Of a DNA stretch of 64,000 bases, positions 37,101 to 47,007 are shown one piece after another (position 1 is the first letter of the stretch; each line of letters starts with the position of its first letter). The stretch comes from Betaproteobacteria bacterium (GTDB lineage Bacteria > Pseudomonadota > Gammaproteobacteria > Burkholderiales > SG8-41). The notes under the pieces were generated by a model. It ran no database searches and was not told where the DNA came from. It was given only the letters and a program-made list of their open reading frames with translations. The stretch lies in contig JANYDM010000004.1 in assembly GCA_025363575.1 (NCBI GenBank), forward strand, positions 69,246 through 133,245, read 5' to 3'. Position numbers and translations under genes: made by a program.

Positions 37101-37760
37101 ATGACGCAGGATGAACTCAAGCAGGCGGTCGCGCGCGCGGCGATCGAACACGTGCCGGCCGGCTGCGTGGTCGGTGTCGGCACCGGCTCGACCGCGAACT
37201 TCTTCATCGACGAGTTGGGCAAGATCAAGCACAAGATCGATGGCGCGGTGGCGAGCTCCGAAGCTTCTGCGCAGCGCCTGAAAAAAGCCGGCATCGAAGT
37301 GCTGGTGCTCAACGACGTCGCCGACCTGCCCGTCTACGTCGACGGCGCGGACGAAATCACGCGTCACCTGGCCATGGTCAAAGGCGGCGGCGGCGCGCTG
37401 ACGCGCGAGAAAATCGTCGCCGCCGTCGCGCGCAAATTCGTCTGCATTGCAGACCAGTCGAAACTCGTCGACGTGCTCGGCAAATTCCCGCTGCCGGTCG
37501 AGGTCATACCGATGGCGCGCTCGTACGTGGCGCGCGAGCTCGTCAAGCTCGGCGGCCAGCCCGCGCTGCGCATGGGCTTTACCACCGACAACGGCAACGT
37601 GATACTCGACGTGCACAACCTGCAGATCACGAAACCGCTGGAGCTCGAGAGCGCGCTGAATCAGATTACAGGCGTGGTGGCCAGCGGCCTGTTTGCGCGG
37701 CGCGGCGCGGACGTGCTGCTGCTCGGCGCCGACAACGGCGTGCAGACACTAACTCGCTAG
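37101..37760 (+). CDS. rpiA: Ribose-5-phosphate isomerase A
   Basis: Interconverts ribose-5-phosphate and ribulose-5-phosphate in the pentose phosphate pathway. Motifs are [10 protein letters not shown] near residue 30, S-S-E-A-S near 55, V-D-G-A-D-E-I near 83 with catalytic Asp/Glu, and [11 protein letters not shown] near 95. The ATG at 37101 gives 219 residues, the RpiA length. The upstream open frame crosses the palindrome and is not coding. Confidence 0.97.
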   Translation: MTQDELKQAVARAAIEHVPAGCVVGVGTGSTANFFIDELGKIKHKIDGAVASSEASAQRLKKAGIEVLVLNDVADLPVYVDGADEITRHLAMVKGGGGALTREKIVAAVARKFVCIADQSKLVDVLGKFPLPVEVIPMARSYVARELVKLGGQPALRMGFTTDNGNVILDVHNLQITKPLELESALNQITGVVASGLFARRGADVLLLGADNGVQTLTR

Positions 37761-37779
37761 CGCCCCCGTCAGCGCGGCA

Positions 37780-38232
37780 TTAAAGCAGGTCGGGAGAAAT
37801 TGCCGCGCGCAGCTGCGTGCGGGCGGGCGTTTCATCAGCGCGGTGCGCCACCCACACTACCGCACCTTTCTTGAGGTTCCATTGCTCTTGTTCGCCGGTC
37901 AATAGTAAAGCCGCCGCTTCTCCGAGCGTGGGTTGGTGACCGACGATTACGACCGTCGCGTCGAGGCCGGGCCAGCCTGCGACACGCAGCACGTCCGCGG
38001 CCGACGCAGCGAGACCGATCTCCGGCACGGTCTTGAAATCATCAGTGAGCGCGTGCGCCGTCTGCTGCGCGCGCTTGGCCGGGCTCACCAGCACCAGCGC
38101 ATCTTTTGCAATGCGCGCGCGCAACCATTTCGCCATGTGCGCGGCCTGCTTGACGCCTTTAGCGGTCAGCTTGCGTTCAAAGTCGGGGATGCCGTCCTCA
38201 GCGTCCGCGTGGCGCCAGAGAATCAATTCCAT
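37780..38232 (-). CDS. sixA: Phosphohistidine phosphatase SixA family
   Basis: A 150-residue histidine phosphatase with the catalytic R-H motif in W-R-H-A-D-A-E-D near residue 7 and the second histidine in V-G-H-Q-P-T-L near residue 98. E. coli SixA dephosphorylates phosphohistidine on the PTS phosphocarrier NPr, and here the substrate is inferred only by family. It converges with rpiA, 19 bases between the two stops. Confidence 0.88.
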   Translation of the reverse strand: MELILWRHADAEDGIPDFERKLTAKGVKQAAHMAKWLRARIAKDALVLVSPAKRAQQTAHALTDDFKTVPEIGLAASAADVLRVAGWPGLDATVVIVGHQPTLGEAAALLLTGEQEQWNLKKGAVVWVAHRADETPARTQLRAAISPDLL

Positions 38233-38258
38233 GGTCTGATCAGGAGATACCGATACAG

Positions 38259-38531
38259 CTAATCACTCGGCGGCACATAGCCCTGCGCCGCATCGGCGCC
38301 CGTGCCGAAGAAGTGCTTATCCATCTGCTGAACCAGGTAGTCGCGCGACTTCTTGTCGGCGAGGTTAAGGCGGTTCTCGTTGACCAGCATCTTCTGCTGC
38401 TCAAGCCATTGCTTCCACGCCTCCTTCGACACGTTCTCGTAGATCTTCCTGCCCAGTTCGCCCGGGTAGGGCGAGAAGTCGAGGCCTTCCGCCTCGCGGC
38501 CAAGCTTTACGCACTTCACCATTCTTGTCAT
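38259..38531 (-). CDS. yggX: Probable Fe(2+)-trafficking / oxidative damage protection protein YggX
   Basis: Small cytosolic protein of 90 residues associated with protection of Fe-S clusters. The family pattern is complete: [14 protein letters not shown] near the start with the conserved Cys, Y-P-G-E-L-G-R-K-I, then [15 protein letters not shown] and a Y-V-P-P-S tail. It lies 22 bases downstream of argA on the same strand. Confidence 0.96.
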   Translation of the reverse strand: MTRMVKCVKLGREAEGLDFSPYPGELGRKIYENVSKEAWKQWLEQQKMLVNENRLNLADKKSRDYLVQQMDKHFFGTGADAAQGYVPPSD

Positions 38532-38553
38532 GACTTCCTCCGGCCGAATCGGG

Positions 38554-39873
38554 CTACAGGCGCTTGACCAGCACCTGCGAGCGCCGCTGAAAATTGTACA
38601 GGTCCTGCTTGCGCCGCGGCAGCGCCGTGACCGGCGCCGGCTGAAAACCGCGCTCTATGAACCAGTGCGCCGTGCGCGTCGTCAGGACGAACAGGCGCTT
38701 TACCTTACGCTGCTTGGCGCGCGCCTCGATTGCCTGCAAGAGGCGCTCGCCCGCGCCGGCGCGCCGGTGGTCGGGATGCACAGCGAGGCCCGCCAGCTCC
38801 GCCATGCCGTCTTCGAATTGATACAGCGCGGCGCAGCCGATGATGACGTGGTCGTGCTCAAGCACGAAAAATCGCTCGATTTCCATTTCGATCAGGTCGC
38901 GACCGCGCTTGACCAGTATACCTTCAGCCTCCAGCGGCTCCAGCAGGCGCAGCACGCCGCCGATGTCGTCGATGCGCGCGGGGCGCAATTTTTCGAGCGG
39001 GTCCTGCGTCAGCATGGTGCCGACGCCGCGCCGCGTGAACAGCTCAAGCAGCAAGGCGCCGTCCGCATGGCGCGACAGGAGATGCGCGCGCTTGACGCCC
39101 GCACGACACGCGCTGACCGCGCTCGGCAGGTACAGCGTCACGTCCCCCGACAGTGTACCGGGGCGCGCGAGCAGTTTTTCCGCCTGACTGCAGGTCAGCT
39201 CGTGCTTCAGCTCGGCGCGCTTGCCTGTGACAACACCGGGCGTGTCCATCAGAAATATCAGCTTTTCCGCATTGAGCGCGACGGCGGTCGACATCGCGAC
39301 ATCTTCGAGCGTGAGGTTGAAGATCTCGCCGGTAGGCGAATAGCCGAGCGGTGACAACAGTACCAGTTCGTTTTGGTCGAGCCGGTCGTTGATGCCGGTC
39401 ACGTCGATCTTGCGCACTTCGCCGGTGTGCACGAGATCGACGCCCTCGACGATGCCGATCGGCTTGGCAGTCACGAAATTACCGCTTGCCACCCGGATGT
39501 CGGAGCCTGCCATCGGCGAATTCGGCAGGCCCATGGACAGCAGCGCCTCGATCTCTACCCGCATCCTGCCGCTGGCTTCTTTCACGCACGACAACGCAAC
39601 GTCGTCGGTGATGCGCAGACCGCGTACGTAGCGCGTGCGATGCTTCAGTTCTTTAAGGCGCGCCTCGATTTGCGGCCGCGCACCGTGCACGAGCACCAGA
39701 CGCACGCCAAGGCTCGCGAGCAGATTCAGGTCGTGAATCAAGGCGAGAAACCGCGCATCGGCAACCACCTCGCCGCCGAACGCAATGACGAAGGTGCGGC
39801 CGCCGAACGCGTGTATGTACGGCGCCGCGGAGCGGAACCATTTGACGAAATCAGCGGAGACGGCAAGCGCCAT
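38554..39873 (-). CDS. argA: Amino-acid N-acetyltransferase (N-acetylglutamate synthase)
   Basis: First step of arginine synthesis, acetylating glutamate with acetyl-CoA. An amino-acid-kinase-like N-terminal domain (F-V-I-A-F-G-G-E-V near residue 30, V-L-V-H-G-A-R near 60) is inactive as a kinase and binds arginine for feedback control in characterised ArgA. The C-terminal GNAT domain has [16 protein letters not shown] near residue 365. The length of 439 residues is standard. Confidence 0.95.
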   Translation of the reverse strand: MALAVSADFVKWFRSAAPYIHAFGGRTFVIAFGGEVVADARFLALIHDLNLLASLGVRLVLVHGARPQIEARLKELKHRTRYVRGLRITDDVALSCVKEASGRMRVEIEALLSMGLPNSPMAGSDIRVASGNFVTAKPIGIVEGVDLVHTGEVRKIDVTGINDRLDQNELVLLSPLGYSPTGEIFNLTLEDVAMSTAVALNAEKLIFLMDTPGVVTGKRAELKHELTCSQAEKLLARPGTLSGDVTLYLPSAVSACRAGVKRAHLLSRHADGALLLELFTRRGVGTMLTQDPLEKLRPARIDDIGGVLRLLEPLEAEGILVKRGRDLIEMEIERFFVLEHDHVIIGCAALYQFEDGMAELAGLAVHPDHRRAGAGERLLQAIEARAKQRKVKRLFVLTTRTAHWFIERGFQPAPVTALPRRKQDLYNFQRRSQVLVKRL

Positions 39874-39973
39874 GAACTATTTCATTGCCCGTTGGGTGTG
39901 ACGACATATTATGCGAGCAGGCGCGGCAAGGAAAGCGCTATCCCGTCGGGCGGCAACGGAGGGTAGCGGCGCT

Positions 39974-40723
39974 TCAGTAATCTCCCCACAACGTATTGAG
40001 CGCGGCGAGCGCCGCCAGTGCGGCAGTTTCAGTGCGCAGCACGCGCGGGCCGAGGCGAAGTTCGACAAAACCGCGCTGCTTCGCAAATGCCATTTCGACT
40101 TCGGTGTAGCCACCTTCCGGTCCGGCCAGCAACAGGACATCCGCCGGTCGCGGCAATTCCCCCAGTCGCTGCTCGGCGCGCGGCGCCAGCAGGATGCGCA
40201 GCTCGCCGGTGCGCGGGGCCGGCAGGCCGCCCAACCATTCGATCACCGGCTGCGGCGCTGCGGCTGCCGGAACGGTATTGCGCCCGCATTGCTCGCACGC
40301 GGAAATCATCACTTGGCGCCAATGTTGGAGGCGCTTGACCGTGCGCTCGGTGTCCAGCCGCACGATACTGCGTTCGCTGTACAGCGGCTGCACGCCGCGG
40401 ATGCCAAGTTCGACCGCTTTCTGCAGCGTGATGTCCATGCGCTCGCCGCTGGAAATTGCCTGCGCGAGCACGCATGCGAGCGGATTTTCGCGATCGACCG
40501 GCGTTCCGCCGCCAAGCTTGACGGTCACGCCGTGTTTATCAATGCGCGCGACGGTCGCCGCGAACTCGACCCCCTCGTTGAATACGATAAGCGCGTCACC
40601 TACGCTTGCGCGCAGCACGCGCGCGAGATGGTGGGCGCCCGATGCGGGCAGCTCAATCAGCGCACCGGGTGCCAGCATGTCAGGCGCATGTATACGCGTG
40701 TGTTGAGGGACAGCGCGCCGCAT
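39974..40723 (-). CDS. rsmE: 16S rRNA m3U1498 methyltransferase RsmE
   Basis: SPOUT-class methyltransferase that modifies U1498 of 16S rRNA. The C-terminal SPOUT knot is evident in L-L-L-A-G-P-E-G-G-Y-T-E-V-E and L-G-P-R-V-L-R-T-E-T-A-A. The N-terminal part is the PUA-like RNA-binding domain. ATG 40723 gives M-R-R-A-V-P-Q-H-T-R and 249 residues. The open frame extends to 40777, but that part is upstream sequence. argA follows on the same strand after 100 bases. Confidence 0.95.
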   Translation of the reverse strand: MRRAVPQHTRIHAPDMLAPGALIELPASGAHHLARVLRASVGDALIVFNEGVEFAATVARIDKHGVTVKLGGGTPVDRENPLACVLAQAISSGERMDITLQKAVELGIRGVQPLYSERSIVRLDTERTVKRLQHWRQVMISACEQCGRNTVPAAAAPQPVIEWLGGLPAPRTGELRILLAPRAEQRLGELPRPADVLLLAGPEGGYTEVEMAFAKQRGFVELRLGPRVLRTETAALAALAALNTLWGDY

Positions 40724-40826
40724 CTGCCGATTATGCCATAGCGGATTGAGCGTCCCGGGTGTTTCCCCTATGGGCAAACAGGACTAAAATCGCGCTTCCT
40801 TTACGCATGCCGCTGGCAGGCTTCGA

Positions 40827-42254
40827 TTGAAAATTCTCATTCTCGGCGCGGGCCAGGTCGGCAGCTCGGTCGCCGAAGCATTGTGTTCTGAAGCGAACGA
40901 CATCACGGTCGTCGACACCGATCCGGCTCGCCTGAAATTTCTGCAGGACCGCCTGGACTTGCGCACGGTCGTCGGCAATGCCGCGCATCCCCAGGTGTTG
41001 ACTGAAGCGGGCGCCGGCGACGCTGACCTGATTTTTGCAGTGACGCGCAGCGATGAAACCAATCTTGTCGCCTGCAAGCTGGCGGCAAAACTGTTCAACG
41101 CACCGACGCGCATCGCGCGCATCCGCGCGGCCGACTACCTGTCTCACCCGGAGATTTTCGCGCCCGACTGCCTGGCCGTCGACAACGCGATCTGCCCCGA
41201 ACAGATCATCACCGACTATATCGTCAAGCTGATCGAGTTTCCGGAAGCGCTGCAGGTGCTGGAGTTCGCCGGCGGCAAGGTGAGCCTGGTCGCAGTGCGC
41301 GCATTCCATGGCGGCCCCATGGTCGGCCACCAGTTGCAGGAAATACGCCGCCACATGCCGAACATCGAAACCCGCGTGGCGGCAATTTTCCGGCAGGACA
41401 CGCCTATCGTGCCCGAAGGCCATACGGTGATCGAGGCCGGCGACGAGGTATTTTTCATCGCCGCGAAGGAAAACATCCGCGGCGCCATGCGCGAGCTGCG
41501 CCGCATGGACAAGCCGATCCGCCGCGTCATGATAGGCGGCGGCGGCAATATCGGCCGCCGGCTCGCGCTCGCGCTCGAAGCCAATTATCAGGTCAAGGTC
41601 ATCGAGCACAGCAAGCCGAACGCCGAACGCCTGGCCGCGGAATTGCGCCGCGCGCTGGTGCTGGCCGGCGACGTCACTGACGAGGAGCTGCTCGAATCCG
41701 AGAACGTCGGCGAAATGGATCTTTATTGCGCGGTGACCAACGACGACGAAAACAACATCATGTCGGCGCTCCTGGCCAAGCGCATGGGCGCGCGCAAAGT
41801 GGTCGCGCTGATCAACCGCAGCGCGTATGTGAACCTCCTGCAGGCGGGCCAGATCGACATTGCGATTTCGCCGGCCCAGGCGGTCATTGGCACACTGCTC
41901 GCGCGCGTGCGGCGCGGCGATTGCGCGGCGGTGCACAGTCTGCGGCGCGGCGCGGCCGAAGCGCTGGAACTTATCGCGCACGGCGATTACAACTCTTCAC
42001 GCGTGGTGGGACGCCGCATCGAAGAGATCAATCTGCCCAAGGGCGCCACCATCGGCGCCATCGTGCGCCGGCACGAGGGCCCGGCGGGCGGGCATGCGGA
42101 AGGCCCGGCCGCGATGGCCGCCAGCGCGCAGGTAATCATGGCGCATCACGACACCGTGATCGAGCCGGACGACCATGTCATCGTATTTGTCGTCAACAAA
42201 CACATGGTGTCCAAAGTCGAAAAGCTGTTTCAAGTCGACGTGCGTTTCGTCTGA
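40827..42254 (+). CDS. trkA: Trk potassium transporter NAD-binding subunit TrkA
   Basis: Peripheral cytosolic regulator that gates TrkH by binding NAD(H) and ATP. Two RCK units, each a Rossmann N-domain (I-L-G-A-G-Q-V-G-S-S at residue 5 and I-G-G-G-G-N-I-G-R-R near 236) with a C-domain, give 475 residues. The start is TTG. The second C-domain carries an insertion of about 20 Gly/Ala/His residues at 42072-42131 (E-G-P-A-G-G-H-A-E-G-P-A-A-M) absent from E. coli TrkA. trkH follows after 30 bases. Confidence 0.96.
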   Translation: MKILILGAGQVGSSVAEALCSEANDITVVDTDPARLKFLQDRLDLRTVVGNAAHPQVLTEAGAGDADLIFAVTRSDETNLVACKLAAKLFNAPTRIARIRAADYLSHPEIFAPDCLAVDNAICPEQIITDYIVKLIEFPEALQVLEFAGGKVSLVAVRAFHGGPMVGHQLQEIRRHMPNIETRVAAIFRQDTPIVPEGHTVIEAGDEVFFIAAKENIRGAMRELRRMDKPIRRVMIGGGGNIGRRLALALEANYQVKVIEHSKPNAERLAAELRRALVLAGDVTDEELLESENVGEMDLYCAVTNDDENNIMSALLAKRMGARKVVALINRSAYVNLLQAGQIDIAISPAQAVIGTLLARVRRGDCAAVHSLRRGAAEALELIAHGDYNSSRVVGRRIEEINLPKGATIGAIVRRHEGPAGGHAEGPAAMAASAQVIMAHHDTVIEPDDHVIVFVVNKHMVSKVEKLFQVDVRFV

Positions 42255-42284
42255 ACTCGCAGCCGGCTGCCGCGCGACGATATC

Positions 42285-43754
42285 ATGCTACCCGCCGTTC
42301 TCCGCATCGCCCCGGTCGTCAACGTATTCAGCACGATCGTCATGATTTTCAGCTTGACCATGACCGTGCCGATGGTCATCGCGTACTTCTACAACGATAC
42401 GGCGCTGCTTACCTACCATCAGTCGATTTTGATCACGTTCGCCGGCGGCGTGCTGATGCGCGTGACGACCATGCACCGCAAACGCGAGCTGCAGGCCCGC
42501 GACGGATTCCTGCTTGTGTTCTTCGTATGGACAATACTTCCGGCGTTCGCGACGTTGCCATTGATGTTTCACATCGAAGGCCTGTCGTTTACCGACGCTT
42601 ATTTCGAGACCGTGTCGGGAATCACTACCACGGGCTCGACCGTGCTCGCCAATCTCGACGCATTGCCGCCGTCGATTAATTTCTGGCGCTGCGAACTGGT
42701 GTGGCTGGGCGGCATGGGATTGATTGTCCTCGCCGTTGCGATCCTGCCGCTGCTGGGTGTCGGCGGCATGCAACTCTATAAGGCCGAAACACCGGGTCCG
42801 ATGAAAGACTCCAAGCTCACCCCGCGCATAACGGAGACGGCGAAGGGCCTGTGGCTGGTGTATGCGGGCATTACGGTGGCTTGCGCCATTGCTTACCGCC
42901 TCGCGGGCATGAACTGGCTGGACGCCGTTACCCATTCATTCTCGACCATGGGCCTGGGCGGATTTTCCACCCACGACGCGAGTTTCGGCTTTTTCAATTC
43001 GCCTGCAGTCGAGGGCGTTGCCATCCTGTTCATGCTGATCGCGGGCATTAATTTTGCGACGCACTTTCAGGCGTTCCGCGAGCGCAGCGCGCGGCCTTAC
43101 GGCGCGGACCCCGAAGCCGGCATGTTCCTGCTGATCACGCTGGGCAGCTGCGTGATGATCGCGTGGTTCCTGCGCGCGGCCGGCGTCTATCCGGATTTTC
43201 TGACGGCGCTGCGCCACGCCAGCTTCAATACCGTCTCCATTGCAACGACAACCGGATTCGTCAGCGTCGACTTCAACCTGTGGCCGGTCTTTGCCCCGCT
43301 GTGGATGCTCTTCCTGTGCTGCTTCGCGTCTTGCTCGGGTTCGACCGGCGGCGGCATCAAAATGATACGTGCGCTGCTGCTGGTGCGGCAGGGCCTGCGC
43401 GAGCTCGTCAAGCTCGTGCATCCGAATGCGCAGGTGCCCGTCAAGCTCGGCGGCACCGTGGTGCCGAATCAGATCGTGTTCGCCGTGCTCGCTTTCATGT
43501 CCATGTACGGTGCGTGCGTGATCGTGATGACTTTCCTGCTGCTTGCCACCGGGCTCGATGCCATCACTGCTTTCTCCGCCATCATCGCCAGCATCAACAA
43601 TACCGGCCCCGGACTCAATCAGGTCGGGCCAGCGATGACTTATGCGGTGCTGACGGATTTTCAGACCTGGGTGTGCACGATCGCGATGCTGCTCGGGCGG
43701 CTCGAGCTCTTCGCCCTGCTGATCATCTTCACGCCGGCCTTTTGGCGTCGTTGA
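42285..43754 (+). CDS. trkH: Trk potassium uptake membrane subunit TrkH/TrkG
   Basis: Potassium channel-like transporter of the inner membrane, with four M1-P-M2 repeats. The product is 489 residues with about ten membrane segments and selectivity-filter glycines in T-T-T-G-S-T-V, S-T-M-G-L-G-G-F, T-T-T-G-F-V and N-N-T-G-P-G-L. It pairs with the TrkA encoded 30 bases upstream. Its last nine codons (F-T-P-A-F-W-R-R and the stop) are the first copy of a 27-base tandem repeat that continues downstream. Confidence 0.96.
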   Translation: MLPAVLRIAPVVNVFSTIVMIFSLTMTVPMVIAYFYNDTALLTYHQSILITFAGGVLMRVTTMHRKRELQARDGFLLVFFVWTILPAFATLPLMFHIEGLSFTDAYFETVSGITTTGSTVLANLDALPPSINFWRCELVWLGGMGLIVLAVAILPLLGVGGMQLYKAETPGPMKDSKLTPRITETAKGLWLVYAGITVACAIAYRLAGMNWLDAVTHSFSTMGLGGFSTHDASFGFFNSPAVEGVAILFMLIAGINFATHFQAFRERSARPYGADPEAGMFLLITLGSCVMIAWFLRAAGVYPDFLTALRHASFNTVSIATTTGFVSVDFNLWPVFAPLWMLFLCCFASCSGSTGGGIKMIRALLLVRQGLRELVKLVHPNAQVPVKLGGTVVPNQIVFAVLAFMSMYGACVIVMTFLLLATGLDAITAFSAIIASINNTGPGLNQVGPAMTYAVLTDFQTWVCTIAMLLGRLELFALLIIFTPAFWRR

Positions 43755-43808
43755 TTCACGCCGGCCTTTTGGCGTCGTTAATCCACGCCGGCCTTTTGGC
43801 ATTAGTTA
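43728..43808. repeat. Three tandem 27-base repeats over the trkH 3' end
   Basis: Copies at 43728-43754, 43755-43781 and 43782-43808 share the core CACGCCGGCCTTTTGGC. Copies 1 and 2 differ only in the last two bases, and copy 3 diverges in its last third. The first copy encodes the TrkH C-terminus and stop. In each of the first two copies ACGCC and GGCGT can pair around an eight-base loop, so the array may form successive small hairpins between the convergent trkH and phrB genes. Confidence 0.85.
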
Positions 43809-43839
43809 AATTCAGCCGGCTACTGGTAATACTGATTAG

Positions 43840-45297
43840 CTAACTGCCTCTGGCCCGCGCGTAAAGTTCCAACGTCACTGCCCGCGCAACCGCATGATCG
43901 ACGACAGGCGCCGGATAGTCGCGACCGATGACGATTCCCGCCTGTGCCTGCTGCGCTTCGCTCATCAGCCACGGAGAGTGTATGAATTTGTCGTTGCAGC
44001 CGGCGAGCTCGGGCACGTATTTGCGGATGAACTTTCCCTGTGCGTCGAATTTCTGCGATTGCGTGACCGGGTTGAAAATACGGAAATACGGCTGCGCGTC
44101 GCAACCCGTGGATGCCGCCCATTGCCAGCCGCCATTGTTCGCCGCGAGATCGAAATCGATGAGCTGATGGGCGAAATACCGTTCGCCGCGCCGCCAATCG
44201 ACATGCAGGTCTTTCACGAGGAATGACGCCGCGACCATGCGCAGCCGGTTGTGCATATAACCGGTTGAATTGAGCTGCCGCATCGCGGCATCGACCAGGG
44301 GGTAACCCGTGCGCGCCTCACACCAGGCTCGGTACAGACCTTCATCATCGGGAAAGCGAATGGCATCGTATTCCGCGTGGAATGCGTGCTGCGCGACGCG
44401 CGGATGATAGTGCAGGATCATGAAATAAAAATCCCGCCAGATCAGTTCCGACAGCCATACCGCAGGGCCGCGGTCTGCGGCCTGCCACGCCGCGCGCACC
44501 AGCGCCCGGATGGAGATCGTGCCGAAGCGCAAATGCACCGACAGATACGAAGGCCCTTTCAGAGCCGGAAAGTCGCGCCGCTCGTGGTACACGGCCATGC
44601 GCTTCCTGAAATTCCCGAATAGCCGGCTGGCGCCCGTCATGCCCGGTTGAATGCCGAGATCAGGCAGATTCGTCGGCTTGAAGCCGAGATCCGCCAGCGG
44701 CGGCATGGTGCCCTCCGCGGCCGGCGGCGCCAGCCGACCGAAATATTTTTCGACCGGGTACGCCTGCATGAAAAACCCGTCGAGGCGCTTCAACCAGGCG
44801 TTCTTGTAGGGCGTGAATACGCTGTATGGGCGGCCGTCGCCGGTCAGTACCTCGTCTTTCTCGAATATCACCTGGTCTTTGCACGTGATGAACGCGATGC
44901 GCGCGCTGGCCAGCGCAGCGGCCACTGCTTCGTCGCGCGCAACCGCCGCCGGCTCGTAATCGTGATTGGTGAATACCGCGTCGGCACAGAGGCGCTGCGC
45001 AAGGGCAGGAATCCCTTCACGCGCACGTTCGTGCAAAACCAGCAGGCCGCCGCCGTGCCGCGCCAGGTCCTGCTGCAATTCGCGCACGCTGTGCCAGATG
45101 AATTCGACGCGCCGGTCGTCGCGCCGCGGCAGCAGGTCGAGGATTTCGCCGTCGAATACGAATACGCAGTGCACGCGGCGGCTTTGCTTCAACGCCGTGT
45201 AAAGCGCGGCATGATCGAAGCTGCGCAAATCGCGCCGGAACCACACCACCGAGTTTTCGTAGATCACTGCCTGTGCTTTCGTAGTCGACGCGGACAT
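43840..45297 (-). CDS. phrB: Deoxyribodipyrimidine photolyase
   Basis: Light-driven repair of cyclobutane pyrimidine dimers with FAD and an antenna chromophore. V-V-W-F-R-R-D-L-R near the N-terminus is the photolyase start, and the FAD-binding C-terminal half has W-R-D-F-Y-F-M-I, R-M-V-A-A-S-F-L-V-K-D-L and N-N-G-G-W-Q-W-A-A-S-T-G-C-D. The start is taken at M-S-A-S-T-T-K-A (485 residues). A GTG at 45267 is an alternative, and the open frame to 45405 is not family-like. Confidence 0.95.
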   Translation of the reverse strand: MSASTTKAQAVIYENSVVWFRRDLRSFDHAALYTALKQSRRVHCVFVFDGEILDLLPRRDDRRVEFIWHSVRELQQDLARHGGGLLVLHERAREGIPALAQRLCADAVFTNHDYEPAAVARDEAVAAALASARIAFITCKDQVIFEKDEVLTGDGRPYSVFTPYKNAWLKRLDGFFMQAYPVEKYFGRLAPPAAEGTMPPLADLGFKPTNLPDLGIQPGMTGASRLFGNFRKRMAVYHERRDFPALKGPSYLSVHLRFGTISIRALVRAAWQAADRGPAVWLSELIWRDFYFMILHYHPRVAQHAFHAEYDAIRFPDDEGLYRAWCEARTGYPLVDAAMRQLNSTGYMHNRLRMVAASFLVKDLHVDWRRGERYFAHQLIDFDLAANNGGWQWAASTGCDAQPYFRIFNPVTQSQKFDAQGKFIRKYVPELAGCNDKFIHSPWLMSEAQQAQAGIVIGRDYPAPVVDHAVARAVTLELYARARGS

Positions 45298-45352
45298 CGC
45301 GGCGCTGTCCGATGAAAGGTGCCCCGGCAGAGGGCCGGCAGGGACGAAACGA

Positions 45353-45381
45353 TTGTGAACGGGCGCCCGCGCGTTTACAAT
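45353..45381 (+). promoter_or_regulatory. Sigma-70 promoter of the yqgE-ruvX-pyr operon
   Basis: TTGTGA (45353-45358) and TACAAT (45376-45381) are 17 bases apart, placing the start site about 40 bases before the yqgE ATG. The -10 matches five of six positions, the -35 four of six. It sits inside the unused 5' extension of the divergent phrB frame. Confidence 0.6.
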
Positions 45382-45431
45382 AGCGCCGGTCTGATTTTCC
45401 GGCACGAGGCAGGCAAAATAGACATCTTAAA

Positions 45432-45992
45432 ATGCAATCGGTGAATCTCACGCACCACTTCCTGATCGCCATGCCCAACATGGCGGATCCGCATTTTTCC
45501 AAGACCCTCACTTATATCTGCGAGCACAACGAGCAGGGTGCGCTCGGCCTCGTCATCAACCGCCCGATCGACATGACGCTCGCCAAGCTGCTTGACCAGG
45601 TCAGCATTCCCGCGCTGTCGGAGCAATGCGGCCTGATCCCCGTGCACTACGGCGGGCCGGTGCAGACCGACCGCGGCTTCGTGCTGCACGGGCCGCTCGG
45701 CAATTGGCAGTCAACGCTCTCAATCGGCCCCGAGATCGGCCTTACGACGTCGAAAGACATCCTCGAAGCTGTCGCGCGGGGCGAAGGACCGCGCCAGATG
45801 CTGGTGACCCTGGGCTATGCAGGCTGGGCGCCCGGCCAGCTCGAGCAAGAGCTTGCGCAAAACGCCTGGCTCACCGTCGAGGCGCGCGACGACGTGATTT
45901 TCGACATGCCACCCGCGCAACGCCTGCTCGCGGCGATGCAAATGCTCGGCGTCGATTACGCGACCCTGTCCGAAGGCGCCGGCCATGCGTGA
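45432..45992 (+). CDS. yqgE: YqgE/AlgH family protein (DUF179)
   Basis: A 186-residue cytosolic protein of unclear function, widely conserved next to ruvX. Typical pieces are [27 protein letters not shown], and [14 protein letters not shown]. The stop codon overlaps the ruvX start by 8 bases, the usual arrangement. Confidence 0.95.
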   Translation: MQSVNLTHHFLIAMPNMADPHFSKTLTYICEHNEQGALGLVINRPIDMTLAKLLDQVSIPALSEQCGLIPVHYGGPVQTDRGFVLHGPLGNWQSTLSIGPEIGLTTSKDILEAVARGEGPRQMLVTLGYAGWAPGQLEQELAQNAWLTVEARDDVIFDMPPAQRLLAAMQMLGVDYATLSEGAGHA

Positions 45993-46494
45993 GCCGCTGC
46001 CGCCGGTGCAAAACGAAAAAAACCCACGTGCTGCCCGTCGTACTCCAACAGGCACGGCGGTGCTCGCGTTTGATTTCGGCGAACAGCGCATCGGCGCGGC
46101 CGTCGGCGACACCACCATCGGGATCGCGCACCCGCTAACGACGGTCCATGCCGAAGACAGGAAAACGCGCTATGCCGCGATCGGCGAGCTCGTGCGCGAA
46201 TGGCGGCCGGCGCGGTTGGTCGTCGGTTTGCCCGCCCATCTGGACGGCACCGAGCACGAGCTATCGCGGCTCGCGCGCAAGTTCGCGCGGGAGCTCGGCG
46301 GCCGCTTCGATCTGCCGGTGGAACTCGTCGACGAGCGCCTCACCTCCGTTGCCGCGGAATCGAGTCTGGCGGAAGCCGGCGTCGCCGGCCACAAGCGCAA
46401 GCCCGTCATCGATCAGGTCGCGGCATTGCACATTCTGCAAGCCTGGCTAGACGAGCGAACGCGCGCTGCATCATCCGCGCAGGCGCAGCAATGA
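45985..46494 (+). CDS. ruvX: Holliday junction resolvase-like RuvX (YqgF)
   Basis: RNase H-fold nuclease, proposed in processing of the 5' end of pre-16S r[15 protein letters not shown] near residue 28 holds the first catalytic Asp, L-V-V-G-L-P is the second motif, and V-D-E-R-L-T-S is the third. The length of 169 residues is a little above average due to a basic N-terminal extension of about 20 residues. Its stop overlaps the pyrR start by 4 bases. Confidence 0.93.
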   Translation: MREPLPPVQNEKNPRAARRTPTGTAVLAFDFGEQRIGAAVGDTTIGIAHPLTTVHAEDRKTRYAAIGELVREWRPARLVVGLPAHLDGTEHELSRLARKFARELGGRFDLPVELVDERLTSVAAESSLAEAGVAGHKRKPVIDQVAALHILQAWLDERTRAASSAQAQQ

Positions 46495-46988
46495 CGGTCA
46501 AATCGCCGCCCGACGCCGAACAGCTGCTCACCGCGCTGATCGCCCAGATGCAACCGCACGTCGCGGCCGATACGGGGCTGATCGGCATCGTCACCGGCGG
46601 CGCCTGGCTTGCCGAACGTCTGCACGCCGCATTGAAGCTCACCGTACCGTGCGGCACGCTCGATGTGTCGTTCTATCGCGACGATTTCCAGCACAAAGGG
46701 CTCAAGCGCCAGGTCGCGCCGTCCGCCATTCCATTCGAAGTCGAAGGCCGTCACCTGATACTGGTCGATGACGTCCTCTATACCGGGCGCACCATACGCG
46801 CAGCGATGAACGAGCTCTTCGATTACGGGCGTCCGGCAAGCATACGGCTCGCGTCGCTCGTCGACCGCGGCGGGCGCGAACTGCCGATCGCCGCGCAATT
46901 TACCGGCGCCGTGATCGACGTCGGGCAAAGCGTCGAATTGCAGCGCGATGCGCAAGGCCGCCTGAGCCTGGTGATGAGCAAAGAATGA
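46491..46988 (+). CDS. pyrR: Bifunctional pyr operon regulator / uracil phosphoribosyltransferase PyrR-like
   Basis: Phosphoribosyltransferase-fold protein of 165 residues. The PRPP-binding motif [17 protein letters not shown] near residue 90 is a textbook PyrR sequence, with I-G-I-V-T-G-G-A near residue 30 and D-V-S-F-Y-R-D-D before it. In Firmicutes it attenuates pyr mRNA. In betaproteobacteria it lies with pyrB, as here, and its regulatory role is less certain. I see no clear RNA-binding loop upstream. Confidence 0.92.
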   Translation: MTVKSPPDAEQLLTALIAQMQPHVAADTGLIGIVTGGAWLAERLHAALKLTVPCGTLDVSFYRDDFQHKGLKRQVAPSAIPFEVEGRHLILVDDVLYTGRTIRAAMNELFDYGRPASIRLASLVDRGGRELPIAAQFTGAVIDVGQSVELQRDAQGRLSLVMSKE

Positions 46989-47007
46989 CGACAAGGACGA
47001 CGGCACG

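Noticed and set aside
43728..43808. CRISPR-like array at trkH
   Set aside because: The copies are contiguous without spacers, there are only three, and no cas gene is near.
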